Shown here one piece after another: positions 26,628 to 33,872 of a stretch of DNA of 33,872 bases (its first letter is position 1; each line of letters opens with the position of its first letter). A program made the translations under genes and the position numbers. This DNA is from Parvularculales bacterium (GTDB taxonomy: Bacteria; Pseudomonadota; Alphaproteobacteria; JAPOUT01; JBAJNM01). The notes below the pieces were generated by a model. That model did no database searches. It had not been told where the DNA came from and saw nothing but the letters and a program-made list of their open reading frames with translations. The stretch covers positions 1-33,872 of the forward strand of contig JBAJNM010000019.1 in the NCBI GenBank assembly GCA_036881865.1, read 5' to 3'.

Positions 26628-27653
26628 TTATACTGCGTCCTCTTCTTCTTGTTCTTCTTGTTCTTCTTGTTCTTCTTGCTCCAATTGCTCAGGGTCAATA
26701 TCCCGCACCCGATCCCTAAACGCTCTATCAAAGGCTTCTATCCTATCCTTAAACCAAGTATTCAGAGAGGGCCAATCATTCTCATCTGTTGGATTCGCAT
26801 CCTTAGACTGGAGAATCTTCGAGGAGTTTCTTGCAGGCAATTCTTTCCATTCCAGAGCCGCTCCAATTTCTTGCTCAATGGCGCTCTTGTCCTTTTTTAG
26901 GATATGAAAATAGGTCTTTGCATGCACGGGATCTGTGATAAATAGCTCTACACGAATGCGTTTATCACGCGTACCCAGTACAGCATCGATAGTGAAGTGA
27001 CTACGGCTTAAGGAAAAACTTTTCCAATGCCGCGGTTTTGGATTTGTTAGACGAAGGTGTGATCCGCTGGACTTTAGATACTCCAGAAATTGTTGCCAGT
27101 AGCGAAATTGTAGTTTTTTGGTTTCACTAATGGGTTCATCGCTAATGTGTTGAGCAGCGTGTAAAACAGACTGACTCCAGTCATTTGGCTTTGAGACAAT
27201 ATTAAATTTTGGAGCGGCTATGGAACCATTGATGCTCCACAACTCTACCTCTAAGGCAAAAAACCGAAACCGCTCGTCTGTAATTTTATTCAGCCAATCC
27301 AAGGTTGCTTGATGTTCTTCCGTAAATTTGGATGCAATCCAGACAATAGTGACGGCTTGTAATCCCGCAGCGTAGGTCAATATCTGACCTAAATGGCGGT
27401 GATCGGAACGCTCAATCTGATTTTCAATAAGCACCCAAGAATCATCATCCCTATCCCCGTTCTTACATAGAATGTCTGCACGGAATGGCCCTACATTCTT
27501 TTCCACCGCTTCAAGCTCCAGATCTATGCCGAGAGTCTCGGCCAACAATTCCAGATTGGATTCTTCAGCGAGCCAAGGAGTGAAATGCTTGTCTTCCGTT
27601 TCCCATATATCACGCAGTTCCACGCGTTCTAATTTACCAAGAGGTTTAGTCAT
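26628..27653 (-). CDS. DUF4268 / PD-(D/E)xK nuclease-like protein
   Basis: The 341-residue protein has an N-terminal nuclease-like segment: Asp60 (FRADILC), then VLIENQIERSDHRHLGQILTYAAG with Glu77-x-Gln79 in place of the usual ExK. This D...ExQ pattern is that of DUF4268-type restriction-endonuclease-like proteins found singly in many genomes. The C-terminal half contains the DUF4268-like region (LQFRYWQQFLEYLKSSG) and an acidic tail of Glu-Glu-Gln repeats. No partner methyltransferase is in the window. No clear ribosome binding site precedes the ATG at 27653. Its place beside a tRNA gene and its scattered family distribution suggest horizontal transfer, which is inferred. Confidence 0.8.
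   Translation of the reverse strand: MTKPLGKLERVELRDIWETEDKHFTPWLAEESNLELLAETLGIDLELEAVEKNVGPFRADILCKNGDRDDDSWVLIENQIERSDHRHLGQILTYAAGLQAVTIVWIASKFTEEHQATLDWLNKITDERFRFFALEVELWSINGSIAAPKFNIVSKPNDWSQSVLHAAQHISDEPISETKKLQFRYWQQFLEYLKSSGSHLRLTNPKPRHWKSFSLSRSHFTIDAVLGTRDKRIRVELFITDPVHAKTYFHILKKDKSAIEQEIGAALEWKELPARNSSKILQSKDANPTDENDWPSLNTWFKDRIEAFDRAFRDRVRDIDPEQLEQEEQEEQEEQEEEDAV
26643..26678. repeat. 9-base microsatellite in the nuclease-like gene
   Basis: Four perfect copies of TTCTTCTTG lie end to end. On the coding minus strand they encode Gln-Glu-Glu repeats in the acidic C-terminal tail. The unit is three codons, so slippage would change tail length without shifting the frame. Confidence 0.9.
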
Positions 27654-27687
27654 AATTCACAGTATCAGTATCAAACCGTATTTAAAA

Positions 27688-27706
27688 GAGATGGAGAAAC
27701 CATCTC
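27688..27706 (-). terminator. Terminator-like hairpin upstream of the DUF4268 gene
   Basis: GAGATGG (27688-27694) and CCATCTC (27700-27706) form a perfect 7-base stem with a 5-base loop. On the minus strand the stem is followed by TTTTAAAT. It could terminate transcription coming from the tRNA-Leu direction before the DUF4268 gene. Confidence 0.5.
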
Positions 27707-27750
27707 CTCGTTCATAACTCTCATCCCAATCAGAAACACGCTCCTTAACT

Positions 27751-27764
27751 AGAGAAAGTTCTCT
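27751..27764. other. Short inverted repeat in the tRNA-adjacent gap
   Basis: AGAGAA and TTCTCT face each other across two bases. It lies between two larger inverted repeats (27688-27706 and 27787-27818). No function is assigned. Confidence 0.35.
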
Positions 27765-27786
27765 TTAGGCCTCTCTTAGGCATCGA

Positions 27787-27818
27787 TGTCAGATTCCAAT
27801 TCTAAGTGGAATCTGACA
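27787..27818. other. Perfect 12-base inverted repeat downstream of tRNA-Leu
   Basis: TGTCAGATTCCA (27787-27798) and TGGAATCTGACA (27807-27818) are perfect reverse complements separated by eight bases. It sits 30 bases past the 3' end of the tRNA. There is no T run on either side, so it is not a classic terminator. It could be a processing hairpin, a protein-binding site or the trace of a mobile element. Confidence 0.6.
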
Positions 27819-27848
27819 ATCATTCTTAGTGCAAATTGATACAAAGGT

Positions 27849-27935
27849 TGGTGCGGTCGAGAAGACTCGAACTTCCACGGGTTTTACCCCACAGCGACCT
27901 CAACGCTGCGCGTCTACCTATTCCGCCACGACCGC
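27849..27935 (-). tRNA. tRNA-Leu (anticodon GAG)
   Basis: On the minus strand the acceptor arms GCGGTCG and CGACCGC pair perfectly, followed by discriminator A and an encoded CCA (27851-27849). The anticodon stem CAGCG/CGCTG encloses the loop TTGAGGT, giving anticodon GAG for CUC and CUU. The long variable arm (GTGGGGTAAAACCCG) is that of a class II tRNA-Leu. The T arm contains GTTCGAGTC. Confidence 0.96.
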
Positions 27936-28016
27936 ATTCCGACAACCGGTTTTAGGCGAGGACAACGCAACTGTCAAAGCCCCCAAAAAGCCAGAAAATA
28001 CCCCTAAACCCCTACA

Positions 28017-28811
28017 TTAAATTCCGTCACCGTCACGAAATGCCGGTAAATGAATACCACATTCATCCTTATCGCGTCCGGCCCATCGCCCTTCACGATA
28101 ATCTCCACCCTCCGAGACCCTGTCCGTACAAGGCATGCAGCCTATAGACAAATAACCATCCTTCACCAAAGGATGAGCCGGCAGACGATGAGTCTCCTGA
28201 TAGTGCTGTAACTCTTCTTCACCCCAAAGAGCCAAGGGATTAATTTTAATGCGGTGGTCAACAACCGGTTTCGGCAATCCCGGCAAGACGGCTACAGTCT
28301 CCTCCTCAATTAAAGGCATCGTCATGCGAGCACCAGTCTGAAATCTCTTGCGGCCGGTCACCACCGCCTCAAAACCCGCCAATGCCCGCGCCTGAGGTAA
28401 CACTTTGCGAAAATGACAACATGCATCAGGATTGCTGTTCCACAAACCCCCATCAGAATCCAAAGAGTGCTCATCATCCGGATGAGGTCCCATAACCCGT
28501 ATTTCCGCTAACCCTAACTTTGCCTGCAACCGGTCACGGTAACGCAACGTCTCAGGAAACAACTTGCCGGTGTTGAGAAAAATTACCGGTGTCGCCGGAT
28601 CAACCTCTGCTACCATGTGGAGCAATACCGCCGACTCTGCCCCGAAAGACGAAATCACCGCAAGGCGGCCAGAAAACTCATCGCGTATCATAACCTCAAG
28701 CAATGCTGCCCCCGACAGCCCCTCACACCGCTGCCGTAACGCCCCCAAACGCCCATTCTCTCCACTATCGGAAACAGGCCGGGCCTTTGCTAAAGGTACT
28801 ACGTCAACCAT
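28017..28811 (-). CDS. cysH: Assimilatory (phospho)adenylylsulfate reductase, iron-sulfur type
   Basis: CysH reduces activated sulfate to sulfite with thioredoxin or glutaredoxin. The 264-residue protein has VISSFGAES (phosphosulfate-binding, about 53-60), the cysteine pair Cys131-Cys132, Cys225-x2-Cys228, and the catalytic Cys251 in ECGIH. The CC...CxxC set binds a [4Fe-4S] cluster and marks the type that prefers adenylylsulfate (APS), rather than the cluster-free enzyme of enteric bacteria. No other sulfate-assimilation gene is nearby. It is divergent from lipB. Confidence 0.93.
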   Translation of the reverse strand: MVDVVPLAKARPVSDSGENGRLGALRQRCEGLSGAALLEVMIRDEFSGRLAVISSFGAESAVLLHMVAEVDPATPVIFLNTGKLFPETLRYRDRLQAKLGLAEIRVMGPHPDDEHSLDSDGGLWNSNPDACCHFRKVLPQARALAGFEAVVTGRKRFQTGARMTMPLIEEETVAVLPGLPKPVVDHRIKINPLALWGEEELQHYQETHRLPAHPLVKDGYLSIGCMPCTDRVSEGGDYREGRWAGRDKDECGIHLPAFRDGDGI

Positions 28812-28842
28812 TCACTCAATACTCCGTAATCATCGAGTCCTG

Positions 28843-28871
28843 AATCTAAGAATATGGCCCTTATTTTTCAA
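28843..28871 (-). promoter_or_regulatory. Putative cysH promoter
   Basis: On the minus strand TTGAAA (28871-28866) and TAGATT (28848-28843) are separated by 17 bases. They lie about 32 bases before the cysH ATG. The -35 is good and the -10 matches four of six consensus bases. Confidence 0.4.
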
Positions 28872-28884
28872 TAAAAAAATGTAA

Positions 28885-28898
28885 TTTAATTAATTAAA
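28885..28898. promoter_or_regulatory. 14-base perfect palindrome between cysH and lipB
   Basis: TTTAATTAATTAAA is a perfect palindrome located just upstream of the putative cysH -35 and about 80 bases before lipB. Its position between divergent genes is operator-like, but an AT-rich palindrome can also arise by chance. Confidence 0.35.
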
Positions 28899-28960
28899 CT
28901 GTTTTTAAGTGTTATTTATGTGCGGCCAAAAACTACACAAAAACAACGATATCACCTCTA

Positions 28961-28969
28961 TGCTATAAC
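28961..28969 (+). promoter_or_regulatory. Putative extended -10 of lipB
   Basis: TGCTATAAC combines an extended TG with a near-consensus -10 hexamer (TATAAC, 28964-28969). Transcription would start about seven bases later, near 28976, almost at the ATG (28978). No Shine-Dalgarno sequence lies before the ATG, so the transcript may be leaderless. Confidence 0.4.
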
Positions 28970-28977
28970 AACATCCC

Positions 28978-29664
28978 ATGACTACTCACCCAACCTCTCC
29001 CGGCCCTGAATGGCGCATCAGCACCGGCCTGACACCCTATCGTGAGGCCGAACATGAGATGATGGCTCGTGCTACAGCCATTGCCAAGGGCTCCATGGAG
29101 GAGTTGGTATGGTTGCTGGAGCACGAACCTCTCTACACGGCGGGCACTAGCGCCAAACCGGAAGACATACTAACGCCAGATCGCTTTCCGGTATACAAAA
29201 CAGGGCGCGGCGGACAATACACGTACCACGGCCCCGGGCAACGGGTCGTTTATGTCACGTTGAATCTTAAACGGCGTAACCCTGATGTACGCGCCTTTGT
29301 GTGTAATTTAGAGACATGGCTTATCAAGACCCTCGCGCATTTTGATGTTATCGGCGAAACCAGAAAAGATCGCATTGGCGTTTGGGTACAACGCGGAGAG
29401 GGCCTAAATACCCGTGAGGATAAAATTGCCGCTATCGGTATCCGATTGCGCCGCTGGGTCAGCTTTCATGGCATCAGTTTGAATGTAAACCCGAACCTTG
29501 AGCATTTCTCGGGCATTGTACCGTGCGGTATCACCAGCCACGGTGTTACAAGTCTAGCGGATTTAGGAATTACAGCCTCTATGGCAGACGTAGACGATGC
29601 CCTAAAAGAAACATTTCAAGATGTATTCGGCCCCGTGACCGAACCAAACCAGTTCAAAACATAA
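28978..29664 (+). CDS. lipB: Octanoyl-[acyl carrier protein] transferase LipB
   Basis: LipB transfers octanoyl groups from acyl carrier protein to lipoyl domains, the first step of lipoate synthesis. The family signature [12 protein letters not shown] is intact. The catalytic pair is Lys149 (in [10 protein letters not shown]) and Cys183 (in GIVPCGI), with the 34-residue spacing of the family. [14 protein letters not shown] is also typical. At 228 residues it is full length. It has no clear ribosome binding site and is convergent with pccA, 17 bases away. Confidence 0.97.
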   Translation: MTTHPTSPGPEWRISTGLTPYREAEHEMMARATAIAKGSMEELVWLLEHEPLYTAGTSAKPEDILTPDRFPVYKTGRGGQYTYHGPGQRVVYVTLNLKRRNPDVRAFVCNLETWLIKTLAHFDVIGETRKDRIGVWVQRGEGLNTREDKIAAIGIRLRRWVSFHGISLNVNPNLEHFSGIVPCGITSHGVTSLADLGITASMADVDDALKETFQDVFGPVTEPNQFKT

Positions 29665-29681
29665 GATAAATCAGCCGTGGA

Positions 29682-31691
29682 CTATTCAAGTTCCATCATG
29701 ACGTCGTCTACCGACAAATTATCGCCCGGAGCGCATTTTATCTTGCTTACAGTGCAATCCCGCTCAGCCCGCAAAATATTTTCCATCTTCATAGCCTCTA
29801 CCACCGCCAGAGGCTCACCAGCCTTAACCTCCTGCCCCTCAACAACACCTATAGAAACAACAAGCCCCGGCATCGGACACAGCAAAAACCCCCCACCACC
29901 ACTGCTATCTTCACGAGGCACAAAATCTACCAGTTCACAAGCTCCCGGCGTCATGACAACCGCCTTAATCATCGTGCCACGATAGGTAAGCGTCATGCTC
30001 CCCGTAATGTCACGGGTCATCTGCACAACCAGATAATCACTCCCAACCTTACCCTCAAAAATCGTCATGCCGGGCTTCCAGTCACTTGAAACAAGTACAC
30101 CGTTTTTCTGCTCTCCTACATCTCCTTCACGCCAGAAAATATGCAGACCATCACTTCCGGGCTTAATACGCCCATGGTGAAACTCATCATCCATACGAAC
30201 AGTAAGAACATGTTCTTCTCTTCCTGTTGCAACCGCTATACCCTGTGCGCGCAGCATCTCAATATGAGTCACGAACAATGCAACAGCTGCCAGCGCCTTG
30301 GATCTCGTGCTATCAAGGGCTACCCCCTGAAAACCGGAGGGATATTCCTCCGCTATGAAATTGGTCGTCAAAGTGCCTGCCCGAAACCTCTCATGTTCCA
30401 TAACCGCACTCAAAAATGGAATGTTATGACGAATACCCTCAATGCGAAAACCATCTAACGCATCAGACATAGCATCAATCGCCTGCATACGGTCCGGTGA
30501 CCATGTGCATAATTTGGCAATCATGGGGTCGTAATAGATAGAAATCTCTCCACCCTCATAGACCCCCGTATCATTTCGCACCACCAACGACTCGCCTGCT
30601 CTCTCCTCCGGCGGGTGATACCGCACAAGACGTCCTACCGAGGGTAAAAAAGACCGATAAGGGTCTTCAGCGTAGATCCGGCCTTCCATAGCCCATCCCT
30701 TAAGGCTGACATCTTTCTGCGTAAGAGATAATTTCTCACCGGCCGCAATGCGTATCATCTGCTCTACCAAATCAATGCCGGTAATAAGTTCCGTTATAGG
30801 ATGCTCAACCTGAAGCCGTGTATTCATCTCCAGGAAATAGAAGTTCCGGCTTTCATCTACGATAAACTCAACCGTGCCAGCGCTTTGATAAGAGGCTGCC
30901 TTAGCAAGCGCCACTGCCTGTGCGCCCATGGCTTCTCTTGTTTTGTCATCCAGAAAAGGGCTGGGAGCTTCCTCGATCACTTTCTGATTGCGCCGTTGAA
31001 TAGAACATTCCCTCTCACCCAGATAAATAGCATTGCCATGCCCATCAGCCAGCACCTGTATTTCAATATGACGGGGTGAGGTTACAAATTTTTCTATATA
31101 GACGCGATCATCGCCAAAACTCGCGCGTGCCTCATTCATGGAGGACGTAAAACCCTCCTCCACCTCCCGGGCCGTGTGGGCTATACGCATGCCCTTTCCG
31201 CCCCCTCCGGCGGCGGCTTTTATCATCACCGGATAGCCTATATCTTCCGCTATGCCTATGGCCTGTTTTGCACCTGTTATAACATCCGAGCATCCCGGAA
31301 CCGTATTAACACCCGCCTCCATGGCGAAATCACGAGCGCTGATTTTATCACCCATAAGCCGCACAGCATCCGCATTAGGCCCGATAAACGTAATATTTTC
31401 AGTAGACAAAGCCTCTACAAAGGCGGCATTCTCAGAAAGAAATCCATATCCGGGATGAATGGCACCGGCTCCTGTCTGCCTGGCCGCTTCAATAATGCGC
31501 TCCATAACCAGATAAGACTCAGATGCAGGTGGCGGACCAATGGCTACCGCCTCATCCGCCATCTCTACATGAAGCGCCCGGCTATCAGCCTCAGAATAAA
31601 CTGCAACTGTCTTGATACCCATACGCCGTGCGGTTTTGATAACCCGACAGGCGATTTCCCCCCGGTTGGCAATTAAGATTTTTTCAAACAC
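29682..31691 (-). CDS. pccA: Propionyl-CoA carboxylase alpha subunit (biotin carboxylase plus biotin carrier)
   Basis: This 669-residue subunit carboxylates biotin and carries it. It shows the biotin carboxylase domain (KILIANRGEIACRVIKTARR, GGGGKGMRI, EMNTRLQVEHPITE), a connecting BT-type region (about 460-590), and a C-terminal biotinyl domain with Lys635 in AMKMEN. The length and the BT region fit PccA better than plain AccC. The start is GTG at 31691. It follows pccB by 11 bases, so the two form an operon. Propionyl-CoA carboxylase feeds methylmalonyl-CoA formation; the mutase is not in this window. Confidence 0.93.
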   Translation of the reverse strand: MFEKILIANRGEIACRVIKTARRMGIKTVAVYSEADSRALHVEMADEAVAIGPPPASESYLVMERIIEAARQTGAGAIHPGYGFLSENAAFVEALSTENITFIGPNADAVRLMGDKISARDFAMEAGVNTVPGCSDVITGAKQAIGIAEDIGYPVMIKAAAGGGGKGMRIAHTAREVEEGFTSSMNEARASFGDDRVYIEKFVTSPRHIEIQVLADGHGNAIYLGERECSIQRRNQKVIEEAPSPFLDDKTREAMGAQAVALAKAASYQSAGTVEFIVDESRNFYFLEMNTRLQVEHPITELITGIDLVEQMIRIAAGEKLSLTQKDVSLKGWAMEGRIYAEDPYRSFLPSVGRLVRYHPPEERAGESLVVRNDTGVYEGGEISIYYDPMIAKLCTWSPDRMQAIDAMSDALDGFRIEGIRHNIPFLSAVMEHERFRAGTLTTNFIAEEYPSGFQGVALDSTRSKALAAVALFVTHIEMLRAQGIAVATGREEHVLTVRMDDEFHHGRIKPGSDGLHIFWREGDVGEQKNGVLVSSDWKPGMTIFEGKVGSDYLVVQMTRDITGSMTLTYRGTMIKAVVMTPGACELVDFVPREDSSGGGGFLLCPMPGLVVSIGVVEGQEVKAGEPLAVVEAMKMENILRAERDCTVSKIKCAPGDNLSVDDVMMELE

Positions 31692-31702
31692 GCCACACTC
31701 TC

Positions 31703-33235
31703 TTATAGGGGGATGTTATCGTGTTTTTTCCACGGGTTAGAGACGTTTTTGTGACGTAACAACCGCAAAGCTCTTACAAGACGGGGTCTGGTCTCACGCG
31801 GCATAATAACATCGTCAATATATCCCCGCTCTGCCGCAATGAAAGGATTCAAAAAACGCTCTTCATATTCCCCGGTCAGTGTTTTGATTTTTTCCTCATC
31901 GCCTATATCCCGACGATGTATAATCTCCACCGCTCCCTTAGCTCCCACAACGGCAATCTCTGCACTGGGCCATGCATAATTGATATCACCACGAACATGC
32001 TTGGACGACATCACATCATAAGCCCCCCCATAAGCTTTTCGGGTGATAACCGTAACGCGTGGCGTTGTAGCCTCAGCATAAGCAAATAGCAATTTTGCCC
32101 CATTTTTAATCAAGCCGCCATATTCTTGCGCTGTGCCAGGCAAAAAACCCGGAACATCCACAAAAGTTATAATAGGAATGTCATAACAATCACAAAAACG
32201 CACGAAGCGTGCTCCCTTGCGGCTAGCATCAGAATCCAAAACCCCTGCCAATATCATCGGCTGATTGGCAACAATACCCACCGTACGACCCTCCATGCGA
32301 GCAAAGCCGGTTATAATATTTTTTGCGAATGCCTCTTGTATCTCGTAAAAATCCCCCTCATCCACAATCTTAAAGATGAGTTCTTTAATATCATAAGGCA
32401 TGTTGGGATTTTCAGGGGTGAGGGTATCAAGAGAGGGTTCCTGCCTATCCGGCTCATCAAATGAGTGGCGCTCCGGCAGTTCAGCCCGATTAGACAACGG
32501 CAGAAAATCCACCAATCGACGAATACCCGCCATAGCGTCCATATCATTATCAAATGCGCCATCAGCCACAGAGGATTTTGTCGTATGCACACTGGCTCCC
32601 CCCAGTTCCTCTGCCGTTACTTCCTCATTGGTAACCGTCTTCACGACATCCGGTCCCGTCACAAACATATAAGATGTATGGCGCACCATAAAAATGAAAT
32701 CCGTTATGGCCGGAGAATAAACATCACCTCCAGCACACGGTCCCATGATCACCGAGATTTGAGGAACAACCCCCGATGACAATACATTGCGGGTGAACAC
32801 CTCACCGTATCCACCAAGAGCATCAACGCCCTCCTGAATACGCGCCCCACCTGCATCAAAAAGACCAATAATTGGTGAACCATTGCGTAGTGCCATATCT
32901 TGTATCTTGTTAATTTTGCGGGCGTGAGATTTGGAAAGAGAGCCACCAAATACTGTGAAATCTTTCACGAACAAATAGACCGGACGGCCACTAACCGTGC
33001 CCCAGCCTGTCACCACGCCATCACCCGGTATTTTTTGTCCGGCCATGCCAAAGTCCTGACAATCATGTTCCACAAAGGTATCGAACTCTTCAAACGATCC
33101 CTCATCCAGAAGCAAATCTATACGCTCACGTGCTGTCAACTTGCCACGCCGGTGCTGAGCCTCTATGCGCTTCAGGCCGCCACCTAAATGCGCAACGCTT
33201 CGGCGTCTTTTTATTTCTTCAATAATATCTTTCAC
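31703..33235 (-). CDS. pccB: Propionyl-CoA carboxylase beta subunit (carboxyltransferase)
   Basis: The 510-residue carboxyltransferase moves the carboxyl group from biotin to propionyl-CoA. Typical features are the N-terminal [29 protein letters not shown] (positions 11-39), [27 protein letters not shown] with the oxyanion glycines, [17 protein letters not shown] and [13 protein letters not shown]. The start is GTG at 33235, with GAGGAG six bases upstream. It heads the pccB-pccA pair. Substrate choice (propionyl rather than another acyl-CoA) is inferred from overall resemblance. Confidence 0.93.
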   Translation of the reverse strand: MKDIIEEIKRRRSVAHLGGGLKRIEAQHRRGKLTARERIDLLLDEGSFEEFDTFVEHDCQDFGMAGQKIPGDGVVTGWGTVSGRPVYLFVKDFTVFGGSLSKSHARKINKIQDMALRNGSPIIGLFDAGGARIQEGVDALGGYGEVFTRNVLSSGVVPQISVIMGPCAGGDVYSPAITDFIFMVRHTSYMFVTGPDVVKTVTNEEVTAEELGGASVHTTKSSVADGAFDNDMDAMAGIRRLVDFLPLSNRAELPERHSFDEPDRQEPSLDTLTPENPNMPYDIKELIFKIVDEGDFYEIQEAFAKNIITGFARMEGRTVGIVANQPMILAGVLDSDASRKGARFVRFCDCYDIPIITFVDVPGFLPGTAQEYGGLIKNGAKLLFAYAEATTPRVTVITRKAYGGAYDVMSSKHVRGDINYAWPSAEIAVVGAKGAVEIIHRRDIGDEEKIKTLTGEYEERFLNPFIAAERGYIDDVIMPRETRPRLVRALRLLRHKNVSNPWKKHDNIPL

Positions 33236-33297
33236 AGGCGCTCCTCATCATGATAGCCATAGTATAGCCACATAACACGCCCAAATCCCCTCTGCCC

Positions 33298-33872
33298 TTA
33301 GTCGGACGGGGAGTTGAGGCACTCAAAAAACCGCTCAATTTCAATCATATCCTGATGACGACTATCAAGCAACGCCTGCGCCTCCTCATCCTGCCCCCAT
33401 GTTTTTTGCTGATATAATTCCTCCAGAAAGGCCGCCTGAAACAAAGCCTCCCCCCCCACCTGCCCATGATAGCAAGCCAACGCCAACAGACCTGACCCCG
33501 TGAGCCCCGCCATAGCCCGCAGACCGGCCAGGCTCAGGGATGAATATGAGGTCAAAAGCGTGGCCGCGCTTTTTAACATCTGTGATGCCTGAGGGCGATG
33601 GGTAGCCCCCATGACAGTATCAAGATCAAGCCCAAGATAAACCTGACCCCATTCCAGAATGGGGTGCCAATGCGCCTCTTGTAGCGCTACAAGAGGCGCA
33701 GGGGTATCAGCCCAATAACACAAAAGGTCGCTATCTAACCCCCCCACTATCTCGTCAATGGCAGAGGTCGGGTCAGGCTCAATATAATCAAGGGCCGTAG
33801 TGACAAGAGGACTCAAAACTCTTGTAGCTTGTTTCTCAGATAAAGCCATCGCCAAATCTTGTGAAGGTAACC
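33298..33872 (-). CDS. ATP12-family F1-ATPase assembly protein (3' part, runs off the window)
   Basis: Atp12 is a chaperone for the F1-ATPase alpha subunit in mitochondria and is common in alphaproteobacteria. The visible part (about 190 residues) has SPLVTTALDYIE, then SDLLCYWAD, HWHPILEWGQVYLG, and a SGLLALACYHGQVGGEALFQAAFLEELYQQ-like helical C-terminus (positions near 120-150). A TTG at 33855 was the first possible start, but the frame stays open to the right edge and the residues there (LPSQDLAMALSE) still resemble the family. The N-terminal domain is therefore outside the window. It lies 62 bases before pccB. Confidence 0.85.
   Translation of the reverse strand, partial: LPSQDLAMALSEKQATRVLSPLVTTALDYIEPDPTSAIDEIVGGLDSDLLCYWADTPAPLVALQEAHWHPILEWGQVYLGLDLDTVMGATHRPQASQMLKSAATLLTSYSSLSLAGLRAMAGLTGSGLLALACYHGQVGGEALFQAAFLEELYQQKTWGQDEEAQALLDSRHQDMIEIERFFECLNSPSD

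Noticed and set aside
26516-26731. Extended N-terminus of the DUF1489 frame
   Set aside because: The extra residues are Lys/Asn-rich antisense of the neighbouring Glu/Gln tract and do not match the family; the normal start is at 26515.
26628-27653. Complete restriction-modification system
   Set aside because: No methyltransferase or specificity gene is near the nuclease-like gene; only a solitary DUF4268 protein is supported.
29677-29985. Plus-strand reading frame over the pccA end
   Set aside because: It is antisense to the biotinyl domain of pccA and has no family resemblance.

Overview
The window is a gene-dense stretch of an alphaproteobacterial chromosome with moderate GC content. The assignment rests on a combination of families that are typical of that class: Atp12-type F1-ATPase assembly protein, DUF1489, DUF3572, a J-domain membrane protein paired with a VWA-domain protein, a COG3146 acyltransferase-like protein, gatCAB beside ruvX-pyrB-pyrC, and plsY-dprA-topA-rnr-rpmG in order. 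I cannot name the genus.

Layout. Positions 1-282 (minus strand) hold the 5' part of a very basic KTTAKR-repeat protein that runs off the left edge. Next come gatC-gatA-gatB (minus), divergent from a long plus-strand block: ruvX, pyrB, a dihydroorotase homologue that has lost metal ligands, plsY, dprA, topA, rnr and a NUDIX hydrolase. A frameshifted remnant of an outer-membrane beta-barrel gene separates this first NUDIX gene from a second one. The block continues with an MFS transporter, rpmG, a DUF3572 protein, a HAD-like protein, a small membrane protein, a RidA-family protein, a COG3146 protein and a HIT protein. Convergent to these are clpS-clpA and a VWA/J-domain pair (minus). panC (plus) meets DUF1489 (minus) tail to tail. 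Beyond that are a DUF4268 nuclease-like gene, a gap with three inverted repeats, tRNA-Leu(GAG) and cysH, all minus, then lipB (plus). The right end holds pccA, pccB and a partial atp12 (minus).

How the genes work together. Most are core housekeeping functions: indirect aminoacylation (GatCAB), pyrimidine synthesis, phospholipid synthesis (PlsY), DNA uptake and topology (DprA, TopA), RNA turnover (RNase R), regulated proteolysis (ClpS-ClpA), and cofactor and sulfur metabolism (PanC, LipB, CysH). Propionyl-CoA carboxylase and F1-ATPase assembly complete the set. Many genes are coupled by 1- to 17-base overlaps.

I did not find a clear new defence or mobile system. The points most worth a second look are the repeat-built basic protein, the non-catalytic dihydroorotase homologue, an RNase R without its N-terminal helix-turn-helix, the decayed barrel gene, a RidA gene whose ATGA-type start appears to have become ATAA, and the nuclease-like gene with its inverted-repeat cluster beside tRNA-Leu.
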